Source: Sphingomonas morindae (GTDB taxonomy: Bacteria > Pseudomonadota > Alphaproteobacteria > Sphingomonadales > Sphingomonadaceae). Taken from it: a stretch of DNA of 64,000 nt. The stretch's first letter is position 1; each line of letters begins with the position of its first letter. A program made the translations under genes and the position numbers. Below, in pieces: positions 5,936-16,307 of the stretch. Below the pieces are notes generated by a model. The model made no database searches. It saw only the letters and a list, made by a program, of their open reading frames with translations, and had not been told where the DNA came from. The stretch is taken from assembly GCF_023822065.1 (NCBI RefSeq), contig NZ_CP084930.1, positions 434,001-498,000 of the forward strand. Reading direction: 5' to 3'.

Positions 5936-6418
5936 TCAGGCCGGACGATGCGGCGCGAGTTCGATCCCGTCCGCCGCGTGGCGCGGCGCCTCGCCCCGGC
6001 CGGCATGATCCGCCTCGCGCGGTTCGGCCTGGGGAGCGACGGTGGCGGTCTCTGGCGGCGGCGCCAAAGGCCGGCCGGGCACGCCCTCGTCTTGCGCGGG
6101 GACCGCCGGATCGCCGGCCTCGGCGCCGTCGACAGCGGGAGCCGGCAGCGCGGCGGCGGAAGGCGCGAGCGGCGCGATCAGATCGGCATGTTCGCGCATG
6201 ATCCGCTCATTCTCCTCCTTCCACTTCTTCTCCATCTCCGCCAGCTCCGCCTCGCGCACCATCTCGTCCATGGCGGAGCGGAAATGGCGCGCCATCGACC
6301 GGCCCTTGCCGACCCATTGGCCGACGAAGCGCATGACGCGCGGCAGATCCTTGGGACCGATGAAGATGATCGCGACCAGCGCCACGACCAGCATCTCGGA
6401 CGGTGCGATATCGAACAT
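5936..6418 (-). CDS. tatB: Tat translocase subunit TatB
   Basis: 160 residues. One N-terminal transmembrane helix (about 5-21, EMLVVALVAIIFIGP) is followed by the conserved GPKDLPRVMR hinge, an amphipathic, then coiled and charged segment (to about 95), and a disordered Pro/Ala-rich tail. TatB partners TatC in signal-peptide binding. The tail is low complexity and likely free to drift. It sits between tatA (34 bp upstream) and tatC. Confidence 0.94.
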   Translation of the reverse strand: MFDIAPSEMLVVALVAIIFIGPKDLPRVMRFVGQWVGKGRSMARHFRSAMDEMVREAELAEMEKKWKEENERIMREHADLIAPLAPSAAALPAPAVDGAEAGDPAVPAQDEGVPGRPLAPPPETATVAPQAEPREADHAGRGEAPRHAADGIELAPHRPA

Positions 6419-6452
6419 CGAGCGCCGGCGCCGGACTAGGGATCAGGCGCGG

Positions 6453-6692
6453 TCAGTGGCGCGGCCGATCGTCCTGCATCGGCTGGAGATGCGGATCGGC
6501 ATTGGGCTCGAGCGGGGCCTGGGACTGGAGGCGTGGCGCCGGGCGCGCCGGCTCATCCTCCTCGGCCATGCCCTTCTTGAAATTCTTCACGCCCTTGGCG
6601 ACGTCGCCCATCATCGCCGAGAAGCGACCGCCGCCAAGCAGCAGCACCGCGACCACGGCAAGGAGCAGGATATGCGGCAACGACAAGCCCAT
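6453..6692 (-). CDS. tatA: Tat translocase pore subunit TatA
   Basis: 79 residues. The N-terminal membrane helix (MGLSLPHILLLAVVAVLLLG) is followed by GGGRFSAMMGDVAKGVKNFK, the classic TatA amphipathic helix. TatA polymerises to form the protein-conducting path. The ATG at 6692 has GGGAG about 8 nt upstream. The gene follows scpB by 26 bp and precedes tatB. Confidence 0.95.
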   Translation of the reverse strand: MGLSLPHILLLAVVAVLLLGGGRFSAMMGDVAKGVKNFKKGMAEEDEPARPAPRLQSQAPLEPNADPHLQPMQDDRPRH

Positions 6693-6718
6693 GATGAATC
6701 TCCCGAGAAGACCCCTAT

Positions 6719-7345
6719 CTAATCCTCTTCCCCGCCGCTTTCCACCTCCCCCGCGAACATCGCCGTTTCGAGCGCGAGATCGACCGGATCGAGCAGGCCG
6801 GCGGCGCGCAAATCGTCGATCCCGGGCAGGTCGCGCCGGCTCGACAGGCCGAAATGGCTGAGGAAGGCGGGTGTCGTGGCATAGATGAGCGGTCGGCCCG
6901 GCACCTCGCGCCGTCCGGCGGGCCGCACCCATCCGGCCTCCATCAGCACGTCGAGCGTGCCGCGGGAGATGGCGACGCCCCGGATCGCCTCGATCTCGGC
7001 GCGGCTCACGGGCTCGTGATAGGCGATGATCGCGAGCGTCTCGATCGCGGCGCGGCTCAGCTTGCGCGGTTCCTCGCGCGTTCGGCGCAGCAGATGCGCG
7101 AGATCGGGCGCGGTTTCGAAATGCCAGCGGCCGCCGCGCTCCACCGGGCGGATGCCCCGGCCCTCGTAGAGCCGCGCCAGCGCCGCCAGCGCCTCCGGCA
7201 CGGCCACCCGGCCTTCGGCGGCGGCGTCGATCTCCGCCACGCTCATCGGCGCCTCCGCCGCGAACAGGATCGCCTCGACGATCCGGCTGGCGGCGGCGAG
7301 CGCGGCCGGCTCCGCCCCCGGTTCCGACTCCACGACCCCGCTCAT
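6719..7345 (-). CDS. scpB: Segregation and condensation protein ScpB
   Basis: 208 residues. ScpB is the winged-helix kleisin partner that, with ScpA and SMC, forms the bacterial condensin that organises replicated chromosomes. Visible features are RIVEAILFAAEAPMSVAEI (first winged helix) and KLSRAAIETLAIIAYHEPVS, a signature of the family. The start ATG at 7345 overlaps the scpA stop (ATGA), so the two are translationally coupled. This is preferred over upstream in-frame Met codons. Confidence 0.95.
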   Translation of the reverse strand: MSGVVESEPGAEPAALAAASRIVEAILFAAEAPMSVAEIDAAAEGRVAVPEALAALARLYEGRGIRPVERGGRWHFETAPDLAHLLRRTREEPRKLSRAAIETLAIIAYHEPVSRAEIEAIRGVAISRGTLDVLMEAGWVRPAGRREVPGRPLIYATTPAFLSHFGLSSRRDLPGIDDLRAAGLLDPVDLALETAMFAGEVESGGEED

Positions 7346-8067
7346 GCCGCGCGCACCCACAGGGTCGCGAACGGCCCGTCCTGGCGCAGATCCAGCCGCC
7401 CCTGTTTGGCGAGTTCGAGCATGGCGAGGAAGCTCGAGGCGCGCGCCGAGCGGGCGAGGCCCGCATCGCCCGCCTCGGGCAGGAAGCGCTCCAGCGCGGT
7501 CCAGTCGATCGCCGCGCCGATCAGCCGCTCGACGCGGCGGATCGCCTCGTCCAGCGGCATCACCGCGCGCCGCTGCACGACATGCAGCACCGGCCGCGTC
7601 CGCACCTTCACCGCGCCATAGGCGGCGAGCAGCGCGTAGAGATCGGCCTGCCAGGCGGCCTTGCGCACCAGCCGCACGCCCTCGGGCGCGCCGCGCGCGA
7701 ACACGTCGCGGCCGAGCCGGTCGCGCGCCATTAGCCGCGCGCCCGCCTCGCGCATGGCATTGAGCCGCTGCAGCCGCAGATGGAGGCGCAGCGCCAATTC
7801 TTCAGGGCTCGGCTCGACCTCGGGATCGCGCGGCAGCAACAGGCCCGATTTGAGATAGGCGAGCCACGCCGCCATCACCAGATAATCGGCCGCCAGCTCC
7901 AGCTTGAGCGCGCGGGCATTGGCGATGAAGGCGAGATATTGCTCGACCAGCGCGAGGATGGAGAGTTCGCGCAAATCCACCTTCTGGTTGCGCGCCAGCG
8001 TCAGCAGCAGGTCCAGCGGCCCTTCCCAGCCATCGATCTCGATGGTCAGCGTGGCGTCCTCGCTCAT
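7342..8067 (-). CDS. scpA: Segregation and condensation protein ScpA (kleisin)
   Basis: 241 residues. ScpA bridges SMC heads in the condensin complex. The N-terminus shows the kleisin motif GWEGPLDLLLTLARNQKVDL (residues 14-33), followed by YLVMAAWLAYLKSGLLLP. The C-terminal winged helix contains SFLAMLELAKQGRLDL. The start ATG at 8067 overlaps the nagZ stop (ATGA), deciding the start against longer in-frame extensions. Confidence 0.95.
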   Translation of the reverse strand: MSEDATLTIEIDGWEGPLDLLLTLARNQKVDLRELSILALVEQYLAFIANARALKLELAADYLVMAAWLAYLKSGLLLPRDPEVEPSPEELALRLHLRLQRLNAMREAGARLMARDRLGRDVFARGAPEGVRLVRKAAWQADLYALLAAYGAVKVRTRPVLHVVQRRAVMPLDEAIRRVERLIGAAIDWTALERFLPEAGDAGLARSARASSFLAMLELAKQGRLDLRQDGPFATLWVRAA

Positions 8068-9071
8068 GCCAGGGCCAGCAGCGCATCCCGCTGGGCGGCA
8101 TAGGCCGCCGCCGTCTCGGCGGGGGCGAGCCCCGCCACGCTCGCCATGGCGCGGTCCAGCCGCGCGCGCGAGACAGGCGCGATCGATCCGAGCGCGCCCG
8201 CCACCGCCTCCATTTCGGCGCGCACGCCCGAGCAGTGCAGCGCGACGTCGCACCCGGCCGCCACCACGCCGGCGGCGCGCGCGCCATAGCCGCCGTCGAG
8301 CGCCTCCATGCCGAGATCGTCGGACATGAGCAGCCCGTCAAAGCCGATCCGGCCGCGGATCACCTCGCCGATCACCACCGGCGAGAGGCTGGCGCAGCGC
8401 TCGGCATCCCAGGCGGTGAAGATGATGTGCGCCGTCATCCCCATGGGCGCGTCGGCCAGCGCGGCGAAGGGACGGAGATCCTCCTCGAGCGCCGCCGCGT
8501 CGGCGGTGACGACGGGCAGGCTCTTGTGGCTGTCCACCAGGGCGCGGCCATGGCCGGGCATGTGCTTGATGACGCCGACCACGCCGCCCTCGCGCAGCCC
8601 GTCCAGCACCAGCCGGCCGAGCGCCGCCACCTGCGCCGGATCGGTGCCGAGCGCGCGATCGCCGATGATGGCATCGGCATCCGGCCGGCGCACGTCGAGC
8701 AGCGGCAGGAGGTCCACGGTGATGCCCACCTCGCGCAGCATCGCCGCGATCGACAGCGCGTTGAGCCGCGCCGCTTCCATCGCCGAGACGGGCGCCACCG
8801 CCCAGAGCTGCGCGAACCGCTCCGCCGGCGGCAGCGCCGGCCATTCCGGCGGCGCCATGCGCTGCACGCGGCCGCCCTCCTGATCGATCAGTATGGCGAG
8901 ATCGTCGCGCCCCGCCAGCGCCCGCAGCTCGGCGGTGAGCCGCGCCAGCTGGTCGCGGCTGACGCAATTGCGGCGGAACAGCACATAGCCCGCCGGCTCG
9001 GCATCGCGGAAGAAGGCGCGCTCCTCGGCGCTGAGATCGGGGCCGGCAAGGCCGAACATGGCAGGGATCAT
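8064..9071 (-). CDS. nagZ: Beta-N-acetylhexosaminidase NagZ (GH3)
   Basis: 335 residues. NagZ is a cytoplasmic enzyme that removes GlcNAc from anhydro-muropeptides during cell-wall recycling. The GH3 NagZ signature is present: IKHMPGHG (His170, His174) and the nucleophile region LMSDDLGMEAL. The substrate-binding IDQEGGRVQR loop is at 62-71. No signal peptide, as expected. It is 84 bp downstream of the SPOR protein gene and overlaps scpA by 4 bp. Confidence 0.95.
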   Translation of the reverse strand: MIPAMFGLAGPDLSAEERAFFRDAEPAGYVLFRRNCVSRDQLARLTAELRALAGRDDLAILIDQEGGRVQRMAPPEWPALPPAERFAQLWAVAPVSAMEAARLNALSIAAMLREVGITVDLLPLLDVRRPDADAIIGDRALGTDPAQVAALGRLVLDGLREGGVVGVIKHMPGHGRALVDSHKSLPVVTADAAALEEDLRPFAALADAPMGMTAHIIFTAWDAERCASLSPVVIGEVIRGRIGFDGLLMSDDLGMEALDGGYGARAAGVVAAGCDVALHCSGVRAEMEAVAGALGSIAPVSRARLDRAMASVAGLAPAETAAAYAAQRDALLALA

Positions 9072-9155
9072 CGCCCGCCTTCCTATGGTCTTTGCCGGCG
9101 CCCCGCAATGGTGGCGGCCCCGCGCGCCGCCGCCATCAGGCCGATGGTCGTATCG

Positions 9156-9983
9156 TCAGCCGATCACCAGGCAGGTCTCGCCCGCGACGCGCAGCTTGCC
9201 ACACACCTCGCCGGCCCGTCCTCCGGCGGCGGCGCGGAGCCGGTAGACGGTCTTGCCGTTGCTCTGGATCGGCTGGATCAGCGGCGACAGGCCGGACAGC
9301 GCCGCGAAGCGGCCGGACAGCGCCGTCCAGGCGGATTTGGCCTTGGCCTCGCTGGAGAAGGCGCCGAGCTGGATCTGGCCGCCACCGCCACCGCCACCGC
9401 TCGTCGCGGCGAGCGCGGGCGCCGGCTTCGGGGCCAGCGTCGGCTTGGGCGCCGGAGCGGGCGTGGCCGCGTGCGCCGGCGCCGGCTTGGCAGCGGGCGT
9501 CGCCACGGGCTTGGCGGGCGGCGCGGTCTGCGGCGCGGGCGTTTGCGCGGGAGCGGCCGCCGGCGCGGGCGTGGGCGCGACGGCCGGCGTCTTGGCCGGC
9601 TGCGGCTTGGTGAGCGGCGCCTCGGGCATGGCCGAGAGATCGATCTGGCCGTTCACGTCCACGCCCTCGCTCGCGGCATAGCTGGAATCGCCCTGCCCCG
9701 CGACCTGCATGCCGCCCGGCTCGCTCGGCCGGACCTTATAGGGGCCGGCGGGCGCCGCGATGGTGCGGGGATCGCCGAGCGCGACCTCGGGCTGGCGCCG
9801 CTGCTTCAGCCAATAGACGCCGCCCACCACCAGGCCGAGCGCGACGAGCGCCACCACCAGCCCGATGATGAGCCGCGCGGCGGAGACGCCATCGTCCAGC
9901 GGTTCCTCATCGACCGGCTCGAGCCAGGGGAGCCGATCCTCCTCGATGGCGCCGCGCCCGTCCCGCCCCGCATCCGACATCAT
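9156..9983 (-). CDS. Membrane-anchored SPOR-domain protein
   Basis: 275 residues. A short acidic cytoplasmic N-terminus, one transmembrane helix (about 38-58, LIIGLVVALVALGLVVGGVY), a long Pro/Ala/Lys-rich linker (about 120-195), a Gly run, and a C-terminal SPOR domain (about 200-275, IQLGAFSSEAKAKSAW...). SPOR domains bind glycan strands stripped of peptides at the division septum, so a cell-division or sporadic-peptidoglycan role is likely (FtsN/DedD-like), but the exact name is uncertain. The ATG at 9983 overlaps the argS stop by one base (TGATG), with GAGGAG upstream. Confidence 0.88.
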   Translation of the reverse strand: MMSDAGRDGRGAIEEDRLPWLEPVDEEPLDDGVSAARLIIGLVVALVALGLVVGGVYWLKQRRQPEVALGDPRTIAAPAGPYKVRPSEPGGMQVAGQGDSSYAASEGVDVNGQIDLSAMPEAPLTKPQPAKTPAVAPTPAPAAAPAQTPAPQTAPPAKPVATPAAKPAPAHAATPAPAPKPTLAPKPAPALAATSGGGGGGGQIQLGAFSSEAKAKSAWTALSGRFAALSGLSPLIQPIQSNGKTVYRLRAAAGGRAGEVCGKLRVAGETCLVIG

Positions 9984-11707
9984 CACATCTCCTCGGCGGC
10001 GACGACTCCCATGATCGTCAAGCCATTGCGAATGGTCTGCCCGATCGCTTCCCCGAGCGAAAGCCGAGCCCGGCTGATCGCGGGCTGGTCCTGCACCAGA
10101 AAGCGACGATCCACCTGATCGTTGCCGCGATTCCACAGTCCGTGGAAAGCGGCGGCAAGATCATAGAGATAGAAAGCCACACGGTGCGGCTCGCGGGTCG
10201 CGGCCGCCTGTTCGACGATGCGCGGAAATTGCGCCGCCAGCTTCACCAGCGCCAATTCCTCCGCGTCCAGCAGCGTCAGATCGGCCGCGCCCTGATCGAG
10301 CCCCATCTCCGCCGCCTTGCGCTTGAGCGAGGCGATCCGGGCATGGGCATATTGCACGTAGAAGACGGGATTGTCCTTGGACGCCTCGACCACCTTCGCG
10401 AAGTCGAAATCCATCTGCGCATCGGCCTTGCGGGTCAGCATGGTGAAGCGGACGACATCGCGGCCGACCTCGTTCACGACATCGGCGAGGGTGACGAAGG
10501 TGCCGGCGCGCTTGGACATTTTCACCGGCTCGCCGTTGCGCAGCAGCCGCACCATCTGGACCAGCTTGACATCGAAGCGGGTGCGCCCCTCGGTCAGCGC
10601 CGCCACCGCCGCCTGGATCCGCCGGACGGTGCCGGCATGGTCGGCGCCCCAGATGTCGATCAGCTCGTCCGCTTCGGCCGCCTTCTGCGCGTGATAGGCG
10701 AGATCGGTGCCGAAATAGGTAAGGCCGCCGTCCGATTTGCGCACCGGCCGGTCCTGATCGTCGCCGAACTGCGTGGCGCGGAACAGCGTCAGCTCCACCG
10801 GCTCCCAATCCTCGGGCGTCTCGCCCTTGGGGGCTTCGAGCACGCCCTCGTACAAAAGGCCGCGCGCGCGCAGCGTCGCGAAGGCGGCGTCGACCTTGCC
10901 GCTGTCCTGCACCTCGGCCTCCGAGGCGAAGACATCGTGATGGATGCCGAGCAGCGCGAGATCGGCGCGGATCATGTCCATCATCGCCGCCACCGCGCGG
11001 GTGCGGAACAGCGACAGCCACTCCTGCTCGGGCGCGTTGACGAAGCGATCGCCAAACTCGGCGGCCAGCGCGGCGCCGACCGGCTGCAGATAGGCGCCCG
11101 GATAAAAGCCTTCGGGGATCTCGCCGATCGCCTCGCCCAGCGCCTCGCGATAGCGCAGATGCGCCGAGCGGGCGAGCGTCTGCACCTGCGCGCCGGCATC
11201 GTTGACATAATATTCGCGCGTCACCGGATGGCCGGCAAAGGCGAGCAGATTGGCCAGCGCATCGCCCACCACCGCGCCCCGGCAATGGCCCATATGCATC
11301 GGCCCGGTCGGGTTGGCGGAGACATATTCCACGTTCACGCGATGGCCCGCGCCCGCCTGCGAGCGGCCATAGCGCGCGCCGTCGGCCAGGATCGTCGCCA
11401 GTTCGCCACGCCAGATTTCGGGCGCCAGCCGCAGGTTGAGAAAGCCGGGGCCGGCGATCTCCACCGCCGTCACGCCGTCGAGCGCGGCAAGGCGCGGCTG
11501 GAGCAGCTGGGCCAACGCGCGCGGATTGGTGCCGGCGGGCTTGGCCAGCACCATCGCCGCGTTGGTGGCGAGATCGCCATGCGCCGGATCGCGCGGCGGC
11601 TCGATCGCGATGGCGTGGCGCGGCAGGCCGGGCGCGAGCCGGCCCTCCGCCTCCAGCGCATCGAGGATCGAGCCGATTTCGGCGGCGAAGCGGGCGTAAA
11701 GCGTCAT
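9983..11707 (-). CDS. argS: Arginyl-tRNA synthetase
   Basis: 574 residues, class I synthetase charging tRNA-Arg. The HIGH-type motif occurs in [13 protein letters not shown] and the KMSK motif in [10 protein letters not shown]. An N-terminal Add1-type domain precedes the catalytic core, and a C-terminal DALR anticodon-binding domain follows ([17 protein letters not shown]). It starts at 11707, 70 bp after the dgt stop, and overlaps the SPOR gene downstream. Confidence 0.97.
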   Translation of the reverse strand: MTLYARFAAEIGSILDALEAEGRLAPGLPRHAIAIEPPRDPAHGDLATNAAMVLAKPAGTNPRALAQLLQPRLAALDGVTAVEIAGPGFLNLRLAPEIWRGELATILADGARYGRSQAGAGHRVNVEYVSANPTGPMHMGHCRGAVVGDALANLLAFAGHPVTREYYVNDAGAQVQTLARSAHLRYREALGEAIGEIPEGFYPGAYLQPVGAALAAEFGDRFVNAPEQEWLSLFRTRAVAAMMDMIRADLALLGIHHDVFASEAEVQDSGKVDAAFATLRARGLLYEGVLEAPKGETPEDWEPVELTLFRATQFGDDQDRPVRKSDGGLTYFGTDLAYHAQKAAEADELIDIWGADHAGTVRRIQAAVAALTEGRTRFDVKLVQMVRLLRNGEPVKMSKRAGTFVTLADVVNEVGRDVVRFTMLTRKADAQMDFDFAKVVEASKDNPVFYVQYAHARIASLKRKAAEMGLDQGAADLTLLDAEELALVKLAAQFPRIVEQAAATREPHRVAFYLYDLAAAFHGLWNRGNDQVDRRFLVQDQPAISRARLSLGEAIGQTIRNGLTIMGVVAAEEM

Positions 11708-11777
11708 GGATCTGCCAGATAGCCGGAAATGGCGCGGCTGTAGCGCCTGTCCGCGCGCGGGGCAAATCGGCCCGGGC

Positions 11778-12941
11778 TCAGAAGCCTTCGGGCAACGCCA
11801 CCGGCCCGATCAGCTCCGCGTGGCGGCCGATGGCGTAGCGATCGGTCATGCCGGCGATGAAATCGGCGATGTGGCGCGTCCGCGCCGGCTCCGTCTCGGG
11901 TAGCGTCGCGCGCCAGGCCGCCGGCAGCCGGTCGGGCGCGGCGACATAGGCGGCGAACAGCCGCGCCACCAGCCCGCGCGCCACCGCCGCCACGGCCAGC
12001 TGCGAGGGGCTGTGATACAGGGTGGCGTACATGAAGCGCTTCAGCACGCGCTCGTCCTGCGCCATGGCATCGGAGAAGCCGATCAGCGGCTGGCCGGCGG
12101 CGCGCACCGCCTCGACACTGTCGACGCCGCTCGCGGCGATCCGCGCGCGGCTGGTCTCGATCAGATCGTTGACCATGGCGCCGATCTGATCCCGGATCAG
12201 CTCGCCCCGCAGCCGGTCCGGCGGCAGATCGGGATGGCGCGCCCGCACCGCCTCCCAGCGCGCGGCGACCAGCGGTACGGCGCAAAGCGCATCGAGATCG
12301 AGGATGCCGGCGCGCAGCCCGTCATCGATATCGTGATTGTCGTAGGCGATATCGTCGGCGAGCGCGGCGACCTGCGCCTCCAGGCTCGGCCAGGCGTCCA
12401 GCGCCAGCGGCAGCTCGGCATCCACCTCCGCCAGCGCCCAATTGGGCGCGGGCACGGGACCGTTATGCTTGGCCAGCCCTTCCAGCATGTCCCAGCTGAG
12501 ATTGAGCCCGCGCCAGCGCGGATAGGGGCTTTCCAGCCGCGTCAGCACGCGCAGCGTATGGGCATTGTGATCGAATCCGCCGGCCTCCGCCATGGCCTCG
12601 CGCAGCGCCTCCTCGCCGGCATGGCCGAAGGGCGGATGGCCGATATCGTGCGCGAGGCACAAAGCCTCGGTAAGATCCTCGTTGAGGCCGAGCGCGCGGG
12701 CGATGGTGCGCCCGATCTGCGCCACCTCGAGGCTGTGGGTGAGCCGCACGCGGAAATGATCGCCATCGGGCGCGACGAAGACCTGCGTCTTGTGGCGCAG
12801 CCGCCGAAAGGCGATGGCATGGACGATACGGTCGCGATCGCGCTGGAAGACATCGCGCGGGCCGCGCGTCTCGCCGCCCGGATCCGGATGCAGCCGGCCC
12901 CGGCTGCGCGCCGGATCGGCGGCATAGGGCGCGCGGCTCAT
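11778..12941 (-). CDS. dgt: Deoxyguanosinetriphosphate triphosphohydrolase-like protein
   Basis: 387 residues, HD-superfamily dNTP triphosphohydrolase, type-2 Dgt subgroup. Metal ligands are visible in [11 protein letters not shown] (first His) and [16 protein letters not shown] (HD pair). [14 protein letters not shown] supplies the distal Asp. It hydrolyses dNTPs to nucleosides and triphosphate, influencing dNTP pools. The start ATG at 12941 overlaps the stop of the upstream TPR/SPOR gene (ATGA). Confidence 0.92.
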   Translation of the reverse strand: MSRAPYAADPARSRGRLHPDPGGETRGPRDVFQRDRDRIVHAIAFRRLRHKTQVFVAPDGDHFRVRLTHSLEVAQIGRTIARALGLNEDLTEALCLAHDIGHPPFGHAGEEALREAMAEAGGFDHNAHTLRVLTRLESPYPRWRGLNLSWDMLEGLAKHNGPVPAPNWALAEVDAELPLALDAWPSLEAQVAALADDIAYDNHDIDDGLRAGILDLDALCAVPLVAARWEAVRARHPDLPPDRLRGELIRDQIGAMVNDLIETSRARIAASGVDSVEAVRAAGQPLIGFSDAMAQDERVLKRFMYATLYHSPSQLAVAAVARGLVARLFAAYVAAPDRLPAAWRATLPETEPARTRHIADFIAGMTDRYAIGRHAELIGPVALPEGF

Positions 12942-15406
12942 CGATCGTCGCCGAGCGCGTCGGCCGTCTGGCCCTTCTCGCTGCGCACCACAAAGCCCGG
13001 CACGCCCTTGGCCGTGAGCTTGTTGACGAAGCCCTGCGCCTCCTCGGCCGTCTTGAACGGGCCGACGACCAGCCGATTGGTGGCGCGCACCGGGATGGTG
13101 GCGGGGCTGCGGCCCTTGAGCAGATCGGGCGCCTTCTTGCGCACGCTCTCCCACGCCTTGCCCATATCGTCGCGATTGGCGCCCCCGGCGACCTGCACAT
13201 AGACGCGCGCGGGCGCGCTCTTCTGCGCCTTGTCCGCCGTGCCGCGCCTGTCGCGCTGGCTGCCGCCCTCCGCCCTGGCGGCCTTGCCGCCTCGATCGGA
13301 CGTGTCGGCCTTGCCGCCCCGGGCGGACGCGTCGGCCTTGTCCGACTTGCCGGACGTGTCGGCCTTGTCCGACTTGCCGGACTTGTCCGATGCGCCGCCC
13401 GTGTCCGACTTGGCGCCTCGCGCGCCCTTGCCCGACTTGCCGCCCTTGGCCGGCGCGTCGGCCTCGTCCGAGGTCGCGGCGGCCTTCTCGGCCTTGCCGG
13501 ACGCGGCGCCGCGTTCGGCCTTGGTGCCCTTGCCGGCGCGGCTGGCTCGCGCGGGGGCGTCGCCGGCCTCGGCGTCGCCCTCCGCTGCACCGCTACGACC
13601 GGAACGGCCGGCCGCCGCCTGCGGCTCGCGCGGGGCGGCAGTGTCGGCCTTTGCGAGCCTGGCATCGCCGTGCGCACTCTTGGCCGACCGGGGGACCGGA
13701 ACGGCCTCCGCCGTTTCGACCTCGTCGGCGGTGTCGCGCGGGCGGCTCGTCCGGCTCGCGCCGGTGTCGCGGCCGCCGGTGGCGGCGCCATGCCCTGTGG
13801 CGGCATGATCGGCGCGCGCCGGGGTGGCCGCCGCCTCGGCCGCCGCCGCCGGCAGGGCGCGGGCCGCGCGCGGCGCGGGCTCGACCCGATCGAGCGCCGC
13901 GACGCGCGGCGCCAAGGGATGGCGCACCACCGGCACGCTCGCCGGCGCTCCCTCGGCCACCGCCACGGGCCTATGGACGGCGGCGGCGCGCGGCGCGGTC
14001 GCCGCCGGCGCGGCCGCCGGAGCCGGGCGCGTGATCATCGGCACCGGCGCCATCGCCGGCGCCGGGGTCGCGGCCGGCATCGACACGCTGCTCGACGGCG
14101 GCAGCGCCACCGTGGCGATCGCCGCCGGCGCGGCCGGGCGCGCCGGCACCGAGGCCGGCGGCGACGCGGCGACCGCCGGGGGTGCGGCATAGGTGTTGGT
14201 CGCAGGCACGGGCGACGCCGCCGCCACCGCCCCGGGCGCCGCCACGGCTGAGAGCGCGGTGGCGGCGGCCGCAGGCGCGGCGGTGGCCGAGCTGGGAGCC
14301 GCGACCGGGCTGCGCGGCGCGCGCGCGCTGGCCTGGGCCGCGCGCGGCACGGCGCGGCGCGCCACCACATCGTGCGGCCGGTCGAAATAGCCCTCCTGCC
14401 CGGTCGAGCCGATCGGCATGGGCGGGCTCGCGGCGGCGGCATAGGGCGCGGCGGCGGCGACCGGCGCGAGATCGGAGCGCGGCGCCGGCGCGGCGGCGGC
14501 GGATGACGGCGGGACGGCGGCCGGCGCCAGGTCCGATCGCGCGGCCGGCGCGGCGGCGCGGGGGCGCGGCGCGGCATAACTCGGCGCCGGTCCGATCGTC
14601 GCAAGCTGCGCCGGCGTGTAGTTGCGGCCGCCGGCGGGCATTTCGCCGAAATGCACCGCGCGCGCCTTGTCCGCCGGGCCGAGCGTGGCCAGCCGCTCTA
14701 GGAAGGGCTGGAGGCGCGCTTCCTGCTGCGGCAGCATGATCCGGGTGATGGCGTGCGCGCCCTCGGGATCGCCCGTCATCGCCAGCACGAAGGTCTGCGC
14801 GCGCCAGGCGGCGATGTCGCTCTTGCGGATCAGCGGATCGAGCGTGGCCAGCGCGGCCTTGCGATCGCCGCTGATCCCCTGCGACAAAGCGAGGCGGCGG
14901 CGGGTGAGATCATCCTCGGGATGCGCGCCGAGCGCGATCTTGTAATCGCGCTGCGCGCGGCTGGGATCGCCGGTGAGATCATAAGCGAGGCCCCGCTGCG
15001 CGGCGAGGCTGGCTTCGGGCGCGCCGAGTTCGACCGCCTTGTCGAACAGGCGCAGCGCCTCCTGCGGCCGCTCCAGCTGCACCAGCGCCGCGCCCAGCCC
15101 CGCCTTGACCCGCGCATCGCGCGGCGCCAGCCCGTCGGCATGGCCGAAAAAGCCGACGGCGGCGTTCGGATCGCCGAGCGTCAGCGCATTGTCGCCGGCC
15201 GCGATCAGCGCGGGCAGATCATCGGGGTTGGTGGCGAGCGTGCGCAGCGCGGCGGCGAGCTGCTCGCCGGCATCGCCCGGCTTGGGCAGCGCCTGCACCA
15301 CCGCCCCCGCCGGATATTGCGCCAGCGCGGCCGGCGCGGCGGCGAGCAGCAGCAGGGCGAAGGCGGCGCGGCGGCAGGCGGAAACGGGATTCGAAGGCAT
15401 GGACAT
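12938..15406 (-). CDS. Secreted TPR and SPOR-domain protein with long low-complexity middle
   Basis: 822 residues. A signal peptide ([30 protein letters not shown]) is followed by TPR-type helical repeats to about 230, then some 500 residues of Ala/Pro-rich and later Lys/Ser/Asp/Gly-rich disordered sequence. A C-terminal SPOR domain (about 745-815, [18 protein letters not shown]...) ends the protein. Probably a periplasmic septal peptidoglycan-binding protein. The disordered part contains short repeats (GKSDKADTS and variants) encoded by tandem DNA repeats. ATG codons at 15406 and 15400 are both possible. First gene of the long minus-strand run ending at tatC. Confidence 0.82.
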   Translation of the reverse strand: MSMPSNPVSACRRAAFALLLLAAAPAALAQYPAGAVVQALPKPGDAGEQLAAALRTLATNPDDLPALIAAGDNALTLGDPNAAVGFFGHADGLAPRDARVKAGLGAALVQLERPQEALRLFDKAVELGAPEASLAAQRGLAYDLTGDPSRAQRDYKIALGAHPEDDLTRRRLALSQGISGDRKAALATLDPLIRKSDIAAWRAQTFVLAMTGDPEGAHAITRIMLPQQEARLQPFLERLATLGPADKARAVHFGEMPAGGRNYTPAQLATIGPAPSYAAPRPRAAAPAARSDLAPAAVPPSSAAAAPAPRSDLAPVAAAAPYAAAASPPMPIGSTGQEGYFDRPHDVVARRAVPRAAQASARAPRSPVAAPSSATAAPAAAATALSAVAAPGAVAAASPVPATNTYAAPPAVAASPPASVPARPAAPAAIATVALPPSSSVSMPAATPAPAMAPVPMITRPAPAAAPAATAPRAAAVHRPVAVAEGAPASVPVVRHPLAPRVAALDRVEPAPRAARALPAAAAEAAATPARADHAATGHGAATGGRDTGASRTSRPRDTADEVETAEAVPVPRSAKSAHGDARLAKADTAAPREPQAAAGRSGRSGAAEGDAEAGDAPARASRAGKGTKAERGAASGKAEKAAATSDEADAPAKGGKSGKGARGAKSDTGGASDKSGKSDKADTSGKSDKADASARGGKADTSDRGGKAARAEGGSQRDRRGTADKAQKSAPARVYVQVAGGANRDDMGKAWESVRKKAPDLLKGRSPATIPVRATNRLVVGPFKTAEEAQGFVNKLTAKGVPGFVVRSEKGQTADALGDDR
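13326..13379. repeat. 27-bp tandem repeat inside the TPR/SPOR gene
   Basis: Two adjacent 27-nt units (13326-13352 and 13353-13379) differing at one position, with degenerate copies on either side. They encode GKSDKADxS-type nonapeptides of the disordered region. Likely prone to copy-number change without frameshift. Confidence 0.75.
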
Positions 15407-15541
15407 GGCGCGCCGCTTCTGGCCGCCCGCGCCCGCCACGGCAAGCGCCGAAGCCGTCGCGCCGCGCCGGACGCACCGCCCGCCGCGTTCGGATGTTGGA
15501 CAGGCGCGCCACTGCTTCTATGCCTCGGAGCACCAGAGAGG

Positions 15542-16273
15542 ATGCGGGGGAGAGACACGATCGCCTGGGGATATCGCTCGGCGTCGCTCGCCGCGCTGCT
15601 GCTGGCGCTGGGCGGCTGCGCCCGCCAGCGTCCGGCACCTTCCGAAGCGCCCGCGCCGCCGCCGCCCGCCGCCTCGCCGCGCCCCGAGGTGCCGCCCGCC
15701 TATGCCGGCATTCTCGTGCCGCCCAAGAGCGCGGACGGGCGCTACGCCACCATCAATAGCGGGCTCGATCCGGTGGAGGCGCAATGGCATGTGCGGGCCG
15801 CGCTCAACGTGGCGGCGCTCAGCTGCCGCGCCCCCGCCCTGGTCGCGGATTATAACCGCCTGCTCGCCGTGCAGAAGGCACCGCTGCGCGCGGCCAATGC
15901 CGCGGCGATGCGCAACCATGGCGGCGGCGCCGCTTACGATGGCTTCATGACGCGGCTCTACAATTATTTCGCGCTGCCGGCCGCGAAGCCCAGCTTTTGC
16001 GCGGCGGCGGCACCGATTGCGGCGCAGGCGGCCGCGCTGGCGCCGGGCATGCTCGCATCCTTTGCGCCCAATGCGCTGGCGGCGCTGGAGCAGCCCTTCC
16101 TGTCGCTGTTCGCGCTGGTGGAGCAGAGCCGGGCAGAGGCCCAGGGGCAAACCCAATCGCAGCCGGAAGCCGGATCCGGAGCGGCGCAGGCCGGCCCGGC
16201 GCCCGTGCCCGCGGCGGGCGCCGTCAAGCCCGGGCCGCGCCTGCCCTATGACATAGGAACATTGCCGCACTAG
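15542..16273 (+). CDS. Hypothetical lipoprotein
   Basis: 243 residues. The N-terminal signal ends in a lipobox LGGC (Cys near residue 27), followed by a Pro/Ala-rich linker. The body (about 55-200) has paired cysteines (LSCRAP, PSFCAAAAP) and a Gln/Glu/Ala-rich tail. I do not recognise a family. It is divergent from the TPR/SPOR gene (135 bp apart) and converges on pal. The ATG at 15542 sits close behind AGAGAGG. Probably an envelope protein, to judge from the signal and its envelope-gene neighbours. Confidence 0.7.
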   Translation: MRGRDTIAWGYRSASLAALLLALGGCARQRPAPSEAPAPPPPAASPRPEVPPAYAGILVPPKSADGRYATINSGLDPVEAQWHVRAALNVAALSCRAPALVADYNRLLAVQKAPLRAANAAAMRNHGGGAAYDGFMTRLYNYFALPAAKPSFCAAAAPIAAQAAALAPGMLASFAPNALAALEQPFLSLFALVEQSRAEAQGQTQSQPEAGSGAAQAGPAPVPAAGAVKPGPRLPYDIGTLPH

Positions 16274-16300
16274 CGCCGCGCCCCTTCAGGAGCGCGGCGC
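16273..16300. terminator. GC hairpin between the lipoprotein gene and pal
   Basis: Perfect 9-bp stem GCGCCGCGC (16273-16281) / GCGCGGCGC (16292-16300) with a 10-nt loop, between convergent genes and touching the upstream stop codon. There is no clear T run, so efficiency is uncertain. Confidence 0.5.
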
Positions 16301-16307
16301 GCGTCGC

